A DNA stretch of 64,000 nucleotides. Origin: Aurantiochytrium sp. KH105 (Eukaryota; Sar; Bigyra; Thraustochytrida; Thraustochytriidae). The position numbers were made by a program, and so were the translations under genes. This document shows, in pieces, positions 45,744-54,481 of this stretch (position 1 is the first letter of the stretch; the number at the start of each line of letters is the position of its first letter). A model generated the notes under the pieces. The model was given only the letters and a program-made list of their open reading frames with translations. It made no database searches and was not told the DNA's origin. The stretch spans positions 124,001 through 188,000 of the forward strand of contig BGKB01000100.1 in NCBI GenBank assembly GCA_003116975.1, read 5' to 3'.

Positions 45744-47948
45744 ATGGGCGATAACGCGCCCGGATGGGCGATCTGCGCAAGCTATGCGGCCGCCGTCGCG
45801 AGTGTACTCCTCGCAACCCGAGCGCGCGCCGGCAAGGAGTCAGACTTGATCAAGACGCTCACGAAAAGCAAGGAGAAACCAGTCGCAACACCCAGCCCAG
45901 TACAGACTCGCGAAGACCTCAAATCTCATGACGCGGACGCGGACGCGGACGCTGACGCGGACGCTGGCGCGGACGCTGGCGCGGACGCAGACGCAAACGC
46001 AGTCACGGGCGCAGACACGGACGCCCGACCTGCGGCACGTGCGGCGCATGAAAAGGCCATTCCCGCAGACCTCGTAGTGAAGATCCCCACGCGCGAGCAG
46101 CTCGTACTTCGCTTCTTTCTCGAGTACATCGCCTGGAGCAAAATACCCGTTGATGGTGTCTTCATCAATGGAGGCTACGTCCGCGATCTCTTGCTCGACA
46201 AAGAGCCCGATGACCTCGACCTCAGCATCTGCCTCGTCGACTGTGCCGAGGACGTCACTGTTGGCTCGATTCTCGAGGACATGCCCAACTTTATCGATAC
46301 GCTTGGCGCAGAAATGGTGAAAAGCCGCTTTGGCTTCGACACGTTCAAGTCCGTTGACATTCAGGGCGATGTGTCCAAGGACAAAAATCTTGACACAGCC
46401 AAAGCAGTCTTTGGGTACGCTGATGGATCCCCTCCCCTCGATGTTGATGTCATGCCCACCATTGGCGAAGAAACTTACGACGAAAACGACACGCACCGCA
46501 TTCCCACGCGCGACCAACGCGGAACGCCACTCCAGGATGCACTGCGCCGTGACCTCACCATTGGCGCCATGCTCGTCAAAGTCAAAGAAGGCGCAGACGG
46601 GACCCTTACTTGGACCCTCCTCGACTATTATGGCGGGCTCGAGGACCTCAAGGCCGGCGTGCTCCGCGCACCGCACCCTCCCAAAGCGGACGCCAAGCTG
46701 ATACTCTCTGACGCTGATCGCAAGCTAGCCAAGGTTGTCGGACTGGACGTCAACTCTCCTCAGGACATTTGGTGGGTCAAGGTTCTTCGTGACGACCCGC
46801 TACGCATCGTTCGCGTCTTCCGCTTCGCCGCCAAGCTTGATTTTCGTATTCACGAAACCTTTTGGAAGGTCCTGCCCTTTGCTCTCGATAACCTCAAGGC
46901 AAAGGTTGCCGGCTCGCGGAAGCTCACCGAAATACTTAAGCTTGCAAAGTATGGTAACGCAAAGATCGTCGGGCTCTTCAAGCTCTGCTTTCGCAAACGA
47001 TTTGTCCATGATCTCGAAGGATCCGAAACATGCTTGGCAACGGGTATTTTTGGTGGCCAAGATGCCAGCGCCGTCGCTCACTATCTCCCGCCCATCGAGA
47101 CCTTTGACAAGGATCGATTCATTCGCGTTGTCGAGGCCGCCATGCCCAACACTGCCAGCCTCTCGCATGATGAAGCCATTGGGTACTTTCTCGCCGTTGC
47201 GCTCTATGCCACACGATTCAAGGACCACGACAAATGGGAGGCTGACAATCTTGCAGCCGGTGGTCTTTCTGTCCCCGAAGAGGCCTTCGAACGAGCCTGC
47301 AACGGGCTCTCTACGTCCAACGATCTTCGCGCCGCAGGAATGCGCCTCCTGACCTCGTATGAGCGTCTGCGGACAATCACCGACGAGGCAAAGTGTCCAT
47401 CTTCGCCCGAAGATTCTCTGTTTGGCAAACGCTTGACCGCAGCGACAGCTGACAAAGCCGGCGAACACGCATCCTTGGACCTTGCTTTTACGCGCTTGCG
47501 GGCAGTTTGGGAAACATTGGCCCTCGACAAAGAGCCCGAACACTTTGCACACGAGCTCGTCGTGAGCATGCTTGAGCACGGGTCTGCACCAACACAGCGC
47601 GCCGCGCCGATCGTCAAGGCCTATCTCGCTGCGCTAAGGGAAGCCCCCCCAACTCAAATTTCCGGCAAAGGCATCTCGGGTGTCGCCCAAGTTCCTCCGC
47701 ACTTGCGGGGCGGCCTGCTCACGCGTTTGCGGATTCTGTGCCGCATGCAAGGCGAAACTGGCAACTTGGATGCGCCCGGCGCACTGCACACTTATCTCGA
47801 GTCATCCTGTGATGGCTTGCTCACCGACCTTGTTGCGGAATGGCATGACGCCGAAACGGGCCAGCTCAAGAACGCGTACCAGGCAGGCGCTGCCCGTAAA
47901 AAGGCTAACAAGTCAAAGAAAAAGGGCGGCAAGAAAAACAAGGGCTAA
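45744..47948 (+). CDS. tRNA CCA-adding enzyme / poly(A) polymerase-family nucleotidyltransferase
   Basis: Class II nucleotidyltransferase, probably adding CCA to tRNA 3' ends. 734 residues, longer than typical (about 400-550). An N-terminal hydrophobic/Arg-rich start (WAICASYAAAVASVLLATRARA) may be a targeting or anchor segment. A DADADA/GADA repeat occupies about 63-92. The catalytic head has motif A NGGYVRDLLL (142-151) and the metal-binding Asp157-Leu-Asp159 (DDLDLSI), motif B LRRDLTIGAM (267-276), GGLEDLKAGVLR, and motif D DDPLRIVRVFRFAAKLDF. The C-terminal half is helical and ends in a Lys-rich tail (KKANKSKKKGGKKNKG). The long loop between motif A and B and the C-terminal extension differ from bacterial CCA enzymes. 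Whether it adds CCA or A tails cannot be told by eye; CCA addition is the more likely. Confidence 0.88.
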   Translation: MGDNAPGWAICASYAAAVASVLLATRARAGKESDLIKTLTKSKEKPVATPSPVQTREDLKSHDADADADADADAGADAGADADANAVTGADTDARPAARAAHEKAIPADLVVKIPTREQLVLRFFLEYIAWSKIPVDGVFINGGYVRDLLLDKEPDDLDLSICLVDCAEDVTVGSILEDMPNFIDTLGAEMVKSRFGFDTFKSVDIQGDVSKDKNLDTAKAVFGYADGSPPLDVDVMPTIGEETYDENDTHRIPTRDQRGTPLQDALRRDLTIGAMLVKVKEGADGTLTWTLLDYYGGLEDLKAGVLRAPHPPKADAKLILSDADRKLAKVVGLDVNSPQDIWWVKVLRDDPLRIVRVFRFAAKLDFRIHETFWKVLPFALDNLKAKVAGSRKLTEILKLAKYGNAKIVGLFKLCFRKRFVHDLEGSETCLATGIFGGQDASAVAHYLPPIETFDKDRFIRVVEAAMPNTASLSHDEAIGYFLAVALYATRFKDHDKWEADNLAAGGLSVPEEAFERACNGLSTSNDLRAAGMRLLTSYERLRTITDEAKCPSSPEDSLFGKRLTAATADKAGEHASLDLAFTRLRAVWETLALDKEPEHFAHELVVSMLEHGSAPTQRAAPIVKAYLAALREAPPTQISGKGISGVAQVPPHLRGGLLTRLRILCRMQGETGNLDAPGALHTYLESSCDGLLTDLVAEWHDAETGQLKNAYQAGAARKKANKSKKKGGKKNKG

Positions 47949-48029
47949 ACAAGCAAAAATTAGGGATCGATTGCCTTGCTTTTTCTTTGCTACCTAGACC
48001 TTGAATTTCCTTTGCTAGGTGCATGATAA

Positions 48030-49073
48030 TTAGCTTTCGCTTGCACTTTTACCTTCATGGTCATCTTGTATCAGGTCCTTGCTTAAATCATTTTCATCAT
48101 CCTCGAGGCTCACGTTACTGATTCCGTCGCTAGCCTCTTCAGCAGCTCTCAGGGCACTCCGTAGTCGATTGATGGCCCTGCGTCGCGTTTCGCCTGCCCA
48201 GCATGACACTGCGGCGCGTAGTCGCATCTCATTCTTTAGGGCGAAGAGCTTGGTGGCCTGTCGACGCTTAAAGACTTCAAGTCTCGCGTACGAGTGCCAC
48301 GATGCAAAGACGTGCCGAATATTTGCGTCGTTTGTCATGTGTACATAACGCTGGTGCGCACGGTCAAAAATTGCCTTAAAACCCACTGCGCGTACATTTC
48401 GATATCGATCCATCTCTTTGTCCGCGAGACGTCCGCATTTCAAACAAAGAGGTGGTCCACGGAAGCTGATATCCTCAATTGTTTGGTTTTCCAACGCTGG
48501 TCGTACAGAAACACCAGCGCGAGTGCTCAGGGGATATCTCGATTGCTGCAGAGATTTGGACGAGGCATCAAAACCTCGACTTAATGACGCCGTTGGCGTG
48601 ATAAAAGAGGCGTAGTCTCCTCCCATCTCTTTAGATGTGCGCGGTGGTGCCGTTCGCGGCCGCATCAAGGGTGCCGACTTTCCTCTTTCAAGTCTTGGCT
48701 GTCGCGCTCGTGCTTTGGCTCGTTCGTGGGCCTTAGCATCTCTATGCCTTGTGGTGGAAACAAGAGGCCGTGAATGCTTCGTAAATCCATGCTTGCGTAC
48801 CAAGTCACTTTCCAAAGTCCTCGATTCTTCAGATGCTTCGAGACACATGGTAAGCATACGTGTAACCTGACGCGCGCGTTTCGGGGGTGCACGCGATTTC
48901 GACAAATATGACGATGCACAGTATGTCTTTCTTTGGACCTTTTTTTGCGATCTCGCCAATGCAATAGATTCGTCCGCTCGCAGATCAGACAGTGACAGCT
49001 TGCTGCGTGAAGAGGGGGGTTGCCGACGCTGTACATCTTTGGATTTCAAGATCGGGTCATCTTCTCGGGCCAT
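48030..49073 (-). CDS. Basic protein with Sfi1-like repeats, unrecognised
   Basis: 347 residues from the first ATG at 49073. The N-terminal two thirds are basic, Ser/Arg/Pro-rich and probably disordered. A small conserved-looking block near 232-255 contains CLKCGRLADKEMDRYRN; one CxxC pair is present but no full zinc site. The C-terminal about 90 residues hold helical repeats spaced like Sfi1 centrin-binding units (IRHVFASWHSYARLEVFKRR, then AAVSCWAGETRRRAINRL), with the aromatic-x-x-Trp pattern. The end is acidic (EDDENDLSKDLIQDDHEG). A centrin is encoded at 34453-35085, so a centriolar or basal-body role is possible but only inferred. The frame continues upstream to 49157 from a non-ATG codon. 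Confidence 0.7.
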   Translation of the reverse strand: MAREDDPILKSKDVQRRQPPSSRSKLSLSDLRADESIALARSQKKVQRKTYCASSYLSKSRAPPKRARQVTRMLTMCLEASEESRTLESDLVRKHGFTKHSRPLVSTTRHRDAKAHERAKARARQPRLERGKSAPLMRPRTAPPRTSKEMGGDYASFITPTASLSRGFDASSKSLQQSRYPLSTRAGVSVRPALENQTIEDISFRGPPLCLKCGRLADKEMDRYRNVRAVGFKAIFDRAHQRYVHMTNDANIRHVFASWHSYARLEVFKRRQATKLFALKNEMRLRAAVSCWAGETRRRAINRLRSALRAAEEASDGISNVSLEDDENDLSKDLIQDDHEGKSASES

Positions 49074-49595
49074 GGCATGGATATTGCTTTCGCTTGCTCT
49101 CGCTCGCGCGCTCGCCCAGAGGTGGAGGGGAGAACGGGGAAGGGGCTTGCTCTTCAAGAGTGCATGCAGCGCGAGACGCCGCCCACGGGCCCGCCTTGGT
49201 CAAGCGTTTTGACTCGCGTTTTGCGCGCGCTCGCTTGCAAATCTATGAACAAACCGAGCAACACGCAGTCGGACGCGAACCGGCCATCAAGCAAGGTTCG
49301 CTGCGGTACTTCTGTAGCAGTAGCTAGCTCCCTCTGTACAATTTATCCTGTACGGTCGCCGCATCCTCCAAGTCACCATTTTTTACATATCCGGTAACCC
49401 TTGGAGTTGCTATATTATCAGTGGAAAGCCTTGAACGTACCTGGCAATCATGTTTTTTCTTGATCGTGAGCACGATAGCAATCCTTCTTTCAGGGAAAGA
49501 GAGCAAGCCTTGTCCGTCAGGCCTGGCTTGGCACTGGGCCAGACCTGCTTAGACGGGACGAGAAACACGGCGAGACAGAGGGGCGTCAAGCCACG
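49074..49595. promoter_or_regulatory. Divergent spacer
   Basis: 522 bp between the starts of the Sfi1-like gene and the orphan gene at 49596. It is GC-rich near the left end with CTCG/GCGC units and more AT-rich around 49320-49460. No repeat longer than about 16 bp and no gene is seen. Confidence 0.5.
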
Positions 49596-50396
49596 ATGCA
49601 GGGCCACGCGCAGACGCCAGCTTTCGAACTTATTGAGGCATGCTTTGCAGAGACGCGCCGCGCGAGACAGCAAGCGCGCGCCATCCGTAGGAAGACTAGC
49701 TCACGGTCGCTGCAAAAGGGACACTACTCTGACTCGGCACCGTTTACGACGCGCGATGCCTTGACAGAGGACACAAGATCTGAAGAAGACCTTACCTATG
49801 GTATCCAACCTGACGCCCCGCCGCCTGGTGAATACGAAGTGCAGCCTCAGAGACGCCCGACCGGTCCCTCGCTCAGCTCAGACGTCTCTGCGCGCCGACG
49901 GGATGGCCTCGTGAGCGAGTCGCCGCAGATAGAGCCAGGCAAGTCCGGCGTAGAAATTTTGCTCAAGCACTTTGCAAATCAAGTTGCGCGTTGGAGACAG
50001 ACAGATCGAAGAAATCCACCACCGGTTGAGTTTGCAGCTCAACTCAAAGCAAAATACTTGGATCAGGACTTGAAAAACCTTCCGGTCTCGAAAATGTCTC
50101 ATATTGCGCGCAAGGCGATATCGCTTGAAGTGGCCAAAATAGCCAAACTGCCAGCGCAGCGCCCCAATGATTCTTCAAAGGGTGTATCGTCGCCCACTAT
50201 GAAAAAAAGCGCCGAGTCCACACTGCAACCAGACGCACACGCGCAAAAGACGGGCATCGTGGGCCAGCTGGACGAAACAGACTCTGCGCCGCAACTGCAA
50301 CAACAGCTGGCCAGTGTCAATGGACTCAAATTCACAGAACTTCTCGCCATGTGTGAGACACAACAAACAACTTTGCAACATATGATGAGATCATAG
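49596..50396 (+). CDS. Unknown protein (266 aa)
   Basis: 266 residues from the ATG at 49596. The N-terminal 110 residues are Arg/Ser/Pro-rich and likely disordered. A more ordered segment at about 117-190 (SGVEILLKHFANQVARWRQT, then EFAAQLKAKYLDQDLKNLPVSKM) is helical and looks like the conserved core. The last part is Gln/Ser-rich and ends in a short helix (ELLAMCETQQTTLQHMMRS). Strong GC3 bias supports coding. No family is recognised. It converges with the EF-hand gene 85 bp downstream. Confidence 0.65.
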   Translation: MQGHAQTPAFELIEACFAETRRARQQARAIRRKTSSRSLQKGHYSDSAPFTTRDALTEDTRSEEDLTYGIQPDAPPPGEYEVQPQRRPTGPSLSSDVSARRRDGLVSESPQIEPGKSGVEILLKHFANQVARWRQTDRRNPPPVEFAAQLKAKYLDQDLKNLPVSKMSHIARKAISLEVAKIAKLPAQRPNDSSKGVSSPTMKKSAESTLQPDAHAQKTGIVGQLDETDSAPQLQQQLASVNGLKFTELLAMCETQQTTLQHMMRS

Positions 50397-50481
50397 ATAT
50401 CTGATAAGTTCGGCGCACGCAAGACGGACTAGCTGACCGATCATTGAATCGCCCACGGCTATTTTCTCTGAGATGTTTCAT

Positions 50482-51492
50482 TTACGTTCTTTTTTCTTCG
50501 TGCCTTGTCTCCGTGGAAAGGTTCGACGCTGGTCCCCCAAAACCAGCTGTGCTGTCTTCGGTTAAAGATTTGACAAGAAGACGAGGAGCTTGCTCAAGCT
50601 GACCTATGTAGGCGTCGATGTCAAACGTTATGCTTCGCAGTACAGAAGGATGCTTGCGCAGAATGGCAAGGCATTCATAAAAGTCCAAGACTCCATTTCG
50701 ATCCTTGTCGGCCTCCCAAAAATGCCGTTTCACCCATGTGTACAGAGCTTCTTGGCGTTCCTGCGTGTCGCAGTGCGCAGTCAAGAGCTCCATGAGCTCT
50801 GGATGAGAGACAGCACCGTCGCCATCTCGGTCAACAACCTGGAACAATAAGAGCAGACGGTCCTCCGGTCGGCCATGCCGGGCTACTTGCACAATGCCTT
50901 GCACATAACCTTCGAAATCGAGGCTGTCTGCATCTCGATTGAGCTGCCGGTTGCGCGCGTTGTTGGTGTTGTTATATAATTGTTGTCGTAAGTTTTCGAC
51001 ACGTCACGAAACCAAACATCAGAAGTGGCTCGAACTTACCTTGTCTGCACTTCCGTCGTACGGAAATGGATGATCGCCAGAGAAGAAAGAGGCTTCAAAT
51101 TCCCTTGCTACGCCTCGCAAGTCTTCGGCAAGGTCTTGCTGCAGTTGAATTTGTCCGTGGTCCCATGATGGCTGACTGAGTGTGGTTGCGAGGTTCTCCG
51201 TCTTGCAAGGCTCAAGTGTCGTACGATAATGCGTGTGAAGCGCCTTGACCTGATTGTATGTCAAGTTATGCGCTTTGGCCACGTTTCTGATCTGCTGCTT
51301 GAGTCGTTCGAGCTCGACTGCGCGCACCGCCGCAGCAGCTTGTCGTGCCTTATTCACACTTGCGAGCTGGCGCTTCGAGTTACTACCATCCGCCTGCGAA
51401 CTGTCAACATTGCCAATTTCATTCTTCACAGTTCGCTCGCGAGTCGTCGACGGGGCACGCCGCTTAAGCCGTGCTCGATTGAATCTCCGCAT
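50482..51492 (-). CDS. EF-hand calcium-binding protein, two exons (join 51492-51040, 50943-50482)
   Basis: The gene is split by one intron. Exon 1 (51492-51040) encodes 151 residues: a basic N-terminus, a helical region (VNKARQAAAAVRAVELERLK) and AKAHNLTYNQVKALHTHYRT, which resembles the entering helix of calaxin/NCS/CBL-type EF-hand proteins. Exon 2 (50943-50482) encodes 153 residues with a half EF-hand (RDADSLDFEGYVQGI), a canonical loop DRDGDGAVSHPE and another DKDRNGVLDFYE. The spliced protein has 304 residues. The LDFEGYVQG...PEDRLLLLFQVVDRDGDG order matches calaxin/calcineurin-B-like proteins. The phase-0 junction joins DGSADK to LNRDAD. The frame of exon 1 runs on to 51567 only from a non-ATG codon. 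Confidence 0.8.
50944..51039 (-). other. Spliceosomal intron (96 nt)
   Basis: The minus strand reads AAG|GTAAGT at the donor and CCGGCAG|CTC at the acceptor, with a TATAT-containing AT-rich middle. Both flanking frames are in phase 0 and the joined sequence continues an EF-hand region. This is the clearest intron in the window. Confidence 0.85.
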
Positions 51493-51902
51493 GTCGTGCT
51501 TCGCAATGACCGAGAGAGCGCTTTGCGCCTGGTGAGTCTCGCAATATTTTGCCGCCAAGCAAAACACAAAAAATGAAAAGTAAAAAAGCGAGCCGTTTGG
51601 AGATAAAAAAATAAATAAATTAGAATTTGAACTTCCTGTTTGATCTCTCCAAATTTGGATCTAGGCCTCGGCCTAAACTTGAGCTTGTAAAGTTCTTTTT
51701 GATCGAGTAACATGTTCTGGACACGCCTTTGCCTTAAAATTGGTTACAGGGCCAAGAGGCCCAGAAGACAAGGGGGGAAACCCAAAGAGGAGAAACGAAA
51801 TAAGGAAAAGAGACAGTGAGAGAGCTACACTTGGCCTAGCTTTGAGAGATGGAAAGGAAAGGGAAAGCTTCTTTCGATACTGTTGTTACTTTTTATTTAC
51901 TG
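51493..51902. other. Spacer between the EF-hand gene start and the FHA-RING-PDZ gene stop
   Basis: 410 bp. AT-rich around 51570-51620 (AAAT repeats), with TAGGCCT C GGCCTA at 51663-51676, about 170 bp upstream of the EF-hand gene's ATG, and GGCCTA near 51833. No gene is seen. Confidence 0.5.
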
Positions 51903-53525
51903 TCAGTCTTCCTCAATAATCAAGCCGCGTAGAATCTTAATGGAGACGACTGAGTCCTCTTTGAAAGCCTCTGTGACCGCTTCGTACCTGTTAGACTCTT
52001 TGAGATTGAAGCAAAGATAACCGTTCACCTCGCAGAGCAGATCATTCGGCCGGAGACCTTTGCGCCATCCTTGTGAATCTTTATCGCATGCGGAAACCTT
52101 TAGTGCCATATAACCACGGTATTGACACGTATCGATATCCACTCCGAAGTTCTCGTGCCGACTTCGACGAAGCACAATCTTTTGTGAAAACCCTTGCAAC
52201 GAGGCCTTGGAAGACTCTTCATTAGCAATGCCGTTGCTGTCCTCGTCTCCACCCCCGGTCTTTGTGCTCTGATCTCTTAGGCTAGGGTACTCGCCAATGC
52301 GATGTCGGATCTGAGCAGGTCGAGGTATCTGTTGTTGCACAACATGTTGAGTTCGCGATCTTTGCGAAGACAGCTTCGCCTTTGACCTCGCGCGGGAGCC
52401 CCCCCCCTCGCTATTCTCCTCCTCCTCCTCCTCCTCGTCATAATCCTGATCGTCGTTTTCATCATGATTGCTTTCACTGTCAGAGCTCGCAAAAGTCTGT
52501 GCAGCCTTTCCCTTCGTAACATTTCGTTTTTTGCTCGAATCTATTCGGCGAGCTCTCCGAAGCTTTGCCACCAAAGCGTCTGCGCTCTCGGGAGCTGTAC
52601 TTGATGCAGCAGAACGCGAGGAAAACACAGAGGAATTGGTGCCGATTTCGACGCCAGAGTCCTTTACACCTTCGATGAGGTTCTGAAGAGCAAGAACAAC
52701 GGGAGCATCCACAGGCACAGATTTGCGACAAGTTGGGCAGTCACCCGTGCGTGATTTACGTTTTCGTTTCCGACTTGCAGCAGCGGCGGCAGCGGACGCG
52801 CTTGAAGTCTCTTGCTTGAGGTTCACCTCTTGTCGCTCCACCCAGTCGAGCCAACAATTCCGACAGAAGCTGTGCGAACACGAAAGCAAAATTGGCATTT
52901 CCATAAGCTCCAGGCAAAGGCTGCATTCAAGCATCTCCATTAGCTTGGGATCCATGGTCGCCTCGCGAGACACATTTGGAGTATCGGTGTCGCCCGATAC
53001 GAGCGCAGTCGTTGCATGCGCTGTCGTCCGCGATGACGAAGCGACATTACTGCTAGGACGTACAGAGACCTTGTAGCAGAATGAGATATCTCCTGGCAGA
53101 CGTTCGAGGACCTGCGCTGCGCTCCTGCCGCCAGAAATATTTGTCCTGCCACCAAAGGAAACGATGTCGTTCGGGAAGAGCTGTCTCTGCGTATTTTCTT
53201 TGACAAGCTCGCCATTGACCAAGACTCCATTCAAACTACGCATATCTTCGACGAAGAGACTGCCACGCTCATTGACAAAGACTTTCGCATGGATCCTCGA
53301 GGCCGCTTTGCGATATTCGTCAACCAATCGAAGTTGGCACGACTTCAAGTCGCGGCCGGCCTTGATGATCTCTCCCCTGGAGATCTCGATCTCTTGCGTG
53401 GTCTTGGGGCTCACATTGCACGAGACGTTCTTGAGCAGCCAAATTGCAGCGGACTTGGCCGCCACGGCCCGTGCAGACTCTTCGTCCTGTCGCGGCATTC
53501 CCAACTCCTCTCCCCCCGACGCCAT
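51903..53525 (-). CDS. FHA-RING-PDZ protein (putative E3 ubiquitin ligase)
   Basis: 540 residues from the first ATG at 53525 (the longest frame starts three codons earlier at GTG). An FHA domain occupies about 52-148: IIKAGRDLKSCQLRLVDEYR, then AASRIHAKVFVNERGSLFVE and DMRSLNGVLVNG, the usual phosphothreonine-binding SRxHA and N-G-x-x-V-N-G features. A C3HC4 RING is at 201-266 with Cys201, Cys204, Cys216, His218, Cys221, Cys224, Cys263, Cys266; the sixth-to-seventh ligand spacing (38) is enlarged by an Ala/Lys/Arg loop. An acidic, Ser-rich linker follows. The C-terminus (about 450-534) is a PDZ domain (KIVLRRSRHENFGVDIDTCQ, GWRKGLRPNDLLCEVNG). FHA-RING recalls RNF8/CHFR, DNA-damage or mitotic-checkpoint ligases; the PDZ is not part of those. 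Confidence 0.9.
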   Translation of the reverse strand: MASGGEELGMPRQDEESARAVAAKSAAIWLLKNVSCNVSPKTTQEIEISRGEIIKAGRDLKSCQLRLVDEYRKAASRIHAKVFVNERGSLFVEDMRSLNGVLVNGELVKENTQRQLFPNDIVSFGGRTNISGGRSAAQVLERLPGDISFCYKVSVRPSSNVASSSRTTAHATTALVSGDTDTPNVSREATMDPKLMEMLECSLCLELMEMPILLSCSHSFCRNCWLDWVERQEVNLKQETSSASAAAAAASRKRKRKSRTGDCPTCRKSVPVDAPVVLALQNLIEGVKDSGVEIGTNSSVFSSRSAASSTAPESADALVAKLRRARRIDSSKKRNVTKGKAAQTFASSDSESNHDENDDQDYDEEEEEEENSEGGGSRARSKAKLSSQRSRTQHVVQQQIPRPAQIRHRIGEYPSLRDQSTKTGGGDEDSNGIANEESSKASLQGFSQKIVLRRSRHENFGVDIDTCQYRGYMALKVSACDKDSQGWRKGLRPNDLLCEVNGYLCFNLKESNRYEAVTEAFKEDSVVSIKILRGLIIEED

Positions 53526-54011
53526 CGTCTGCACGCGCGCACTTGCGCCCGTGCGCGAAAAGCAGGCCAGGCCAGGCCGGGCCAGGGCGCCGCTCAGCCC
53601 AGCTCAGCTCAGCACGGCTCAGCCACGGCACAGCGACGGCGCCGTGCGCGCGGTTATTTCCGCCAGCCCGATCAAAGTAGTTGGTCTATCTCCTGCTCAC
53701 ATCGTTGCTCTTGTCGAGTCAAAGGAGAGCTCTTCTTCAACAGACCTATTCGTCGAATAGGTCTGTTTATCAAATTCAAAAGTACACGGTAAAACGCGAC
53801 GAATGAACAGTGAGACCAGGTAGTATCTTGTGGGAAATGGAAATGACGTGAGCAGACAACGACGCCACAGAAGTGGTGAGATCAACTAAGCACCTTGTAG
53901 ACTTGCTGTCCCAACAATTAGCCAATGTTGGCAACGAGTACCGTGGTTCCTCTATGCAGGTGTCCACCTTTTTTCCGACTTTATTGTCGCAAGAACCTTC
54001 GAGAGGCGTGA
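53526..54011. promoter_or_regulatory. Spacer upstream of the FHA-RING-PDZ gene, with a near-perfect palindrome
   Basis: 486 bp. The part by the start codon is GC-rich with CAGGCC/AGCTCAGCTC short repeats (53566-53620). A 29-bp inverted repeat lies at 53739-53767. The rest is of mixed composition and no gene is seen. Confidence 0.5.
53739..53767. repeat. 29-bp palindrome (14-bp arms, 1-nt centre)
   Basis: The left arm AACAGACCTATTCG (53739-53752) is exactly complementary to the right arm CGAATAGGTCTGTT (53754-53767) around a single T. Pairing stops at the next base on each side. It lies about 215 bp upstream of the FHA-RING-PDZ start. Confidence 0.95.
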
Positions 54012-54263
54012 TTTGTGGCATCGGGCGATCCTAGCAAGTACCCAAAGGCCGTGGTAGACAAGGCGCGCGAGACTCTCATTGCGGTGCATGGACTGGGTGT
54101 CGCTCTCCGCGTGGACTCACCGGATGACCTGGGCTCCAGCTTTGCGATGAGCGACAGCGGGGACGTTCGCCTGGACCGTTTCAGGTACGCTACCACCAAG
54201 GCAACGGCTGCTGAACGCGCGCGGGATTTACATGACTTCAATCAGCACTTTCGTGCTCAATGA
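54012..54263 (+). pseudogene. Coding-like fragment without a start codon
   Basis: An open frame of about 83 codons with strong G/C third-position bias ends at a TGA at 54261-54263. It contains KAVVDKARETLIAVHGLGVA, SSFAMSDSGDVRLDRFRYAT and AAERARDLHDFNQHFRAQ. There is no ATG before residue 45, and an in-frame TGA at 54009-54011 blocks upstream extension. It may be the last exon of an unseen spliced gene (an acceptor-like CCTAG is at 54030-54034) or a gene remnant. No family is recognised. Confidence 0.4.
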
Positions 54264-54481
54264 CTCGGCTCTTGAAAACTTGGTGTTTGTGTCCAATCAA
54301 ATTCAATGTATTTCGTCTCGTTTGTTTTCTTTTGGAGTCGATTCATGCGATGCAGCGCATTTTTAATGTCTGTTACGTGCACGTGGAGTTTCTTGTAGCA
54401 TTTGCACGTCTTGAAAGTGATGCCCGACGAGGAGGAGGTCGTCGTTGTATTGCGTTGGATGTCACGCTGTTTTAAGCAGTT

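Noticed and set aside
45930-46020. Regular GACGCG hexamer array, considered as a CRISPR-like or regulatory repeat
   Set aside because: It is an in-frame Asp-Ala coding repeat inside the CCA-adding enzyme; no spacers.
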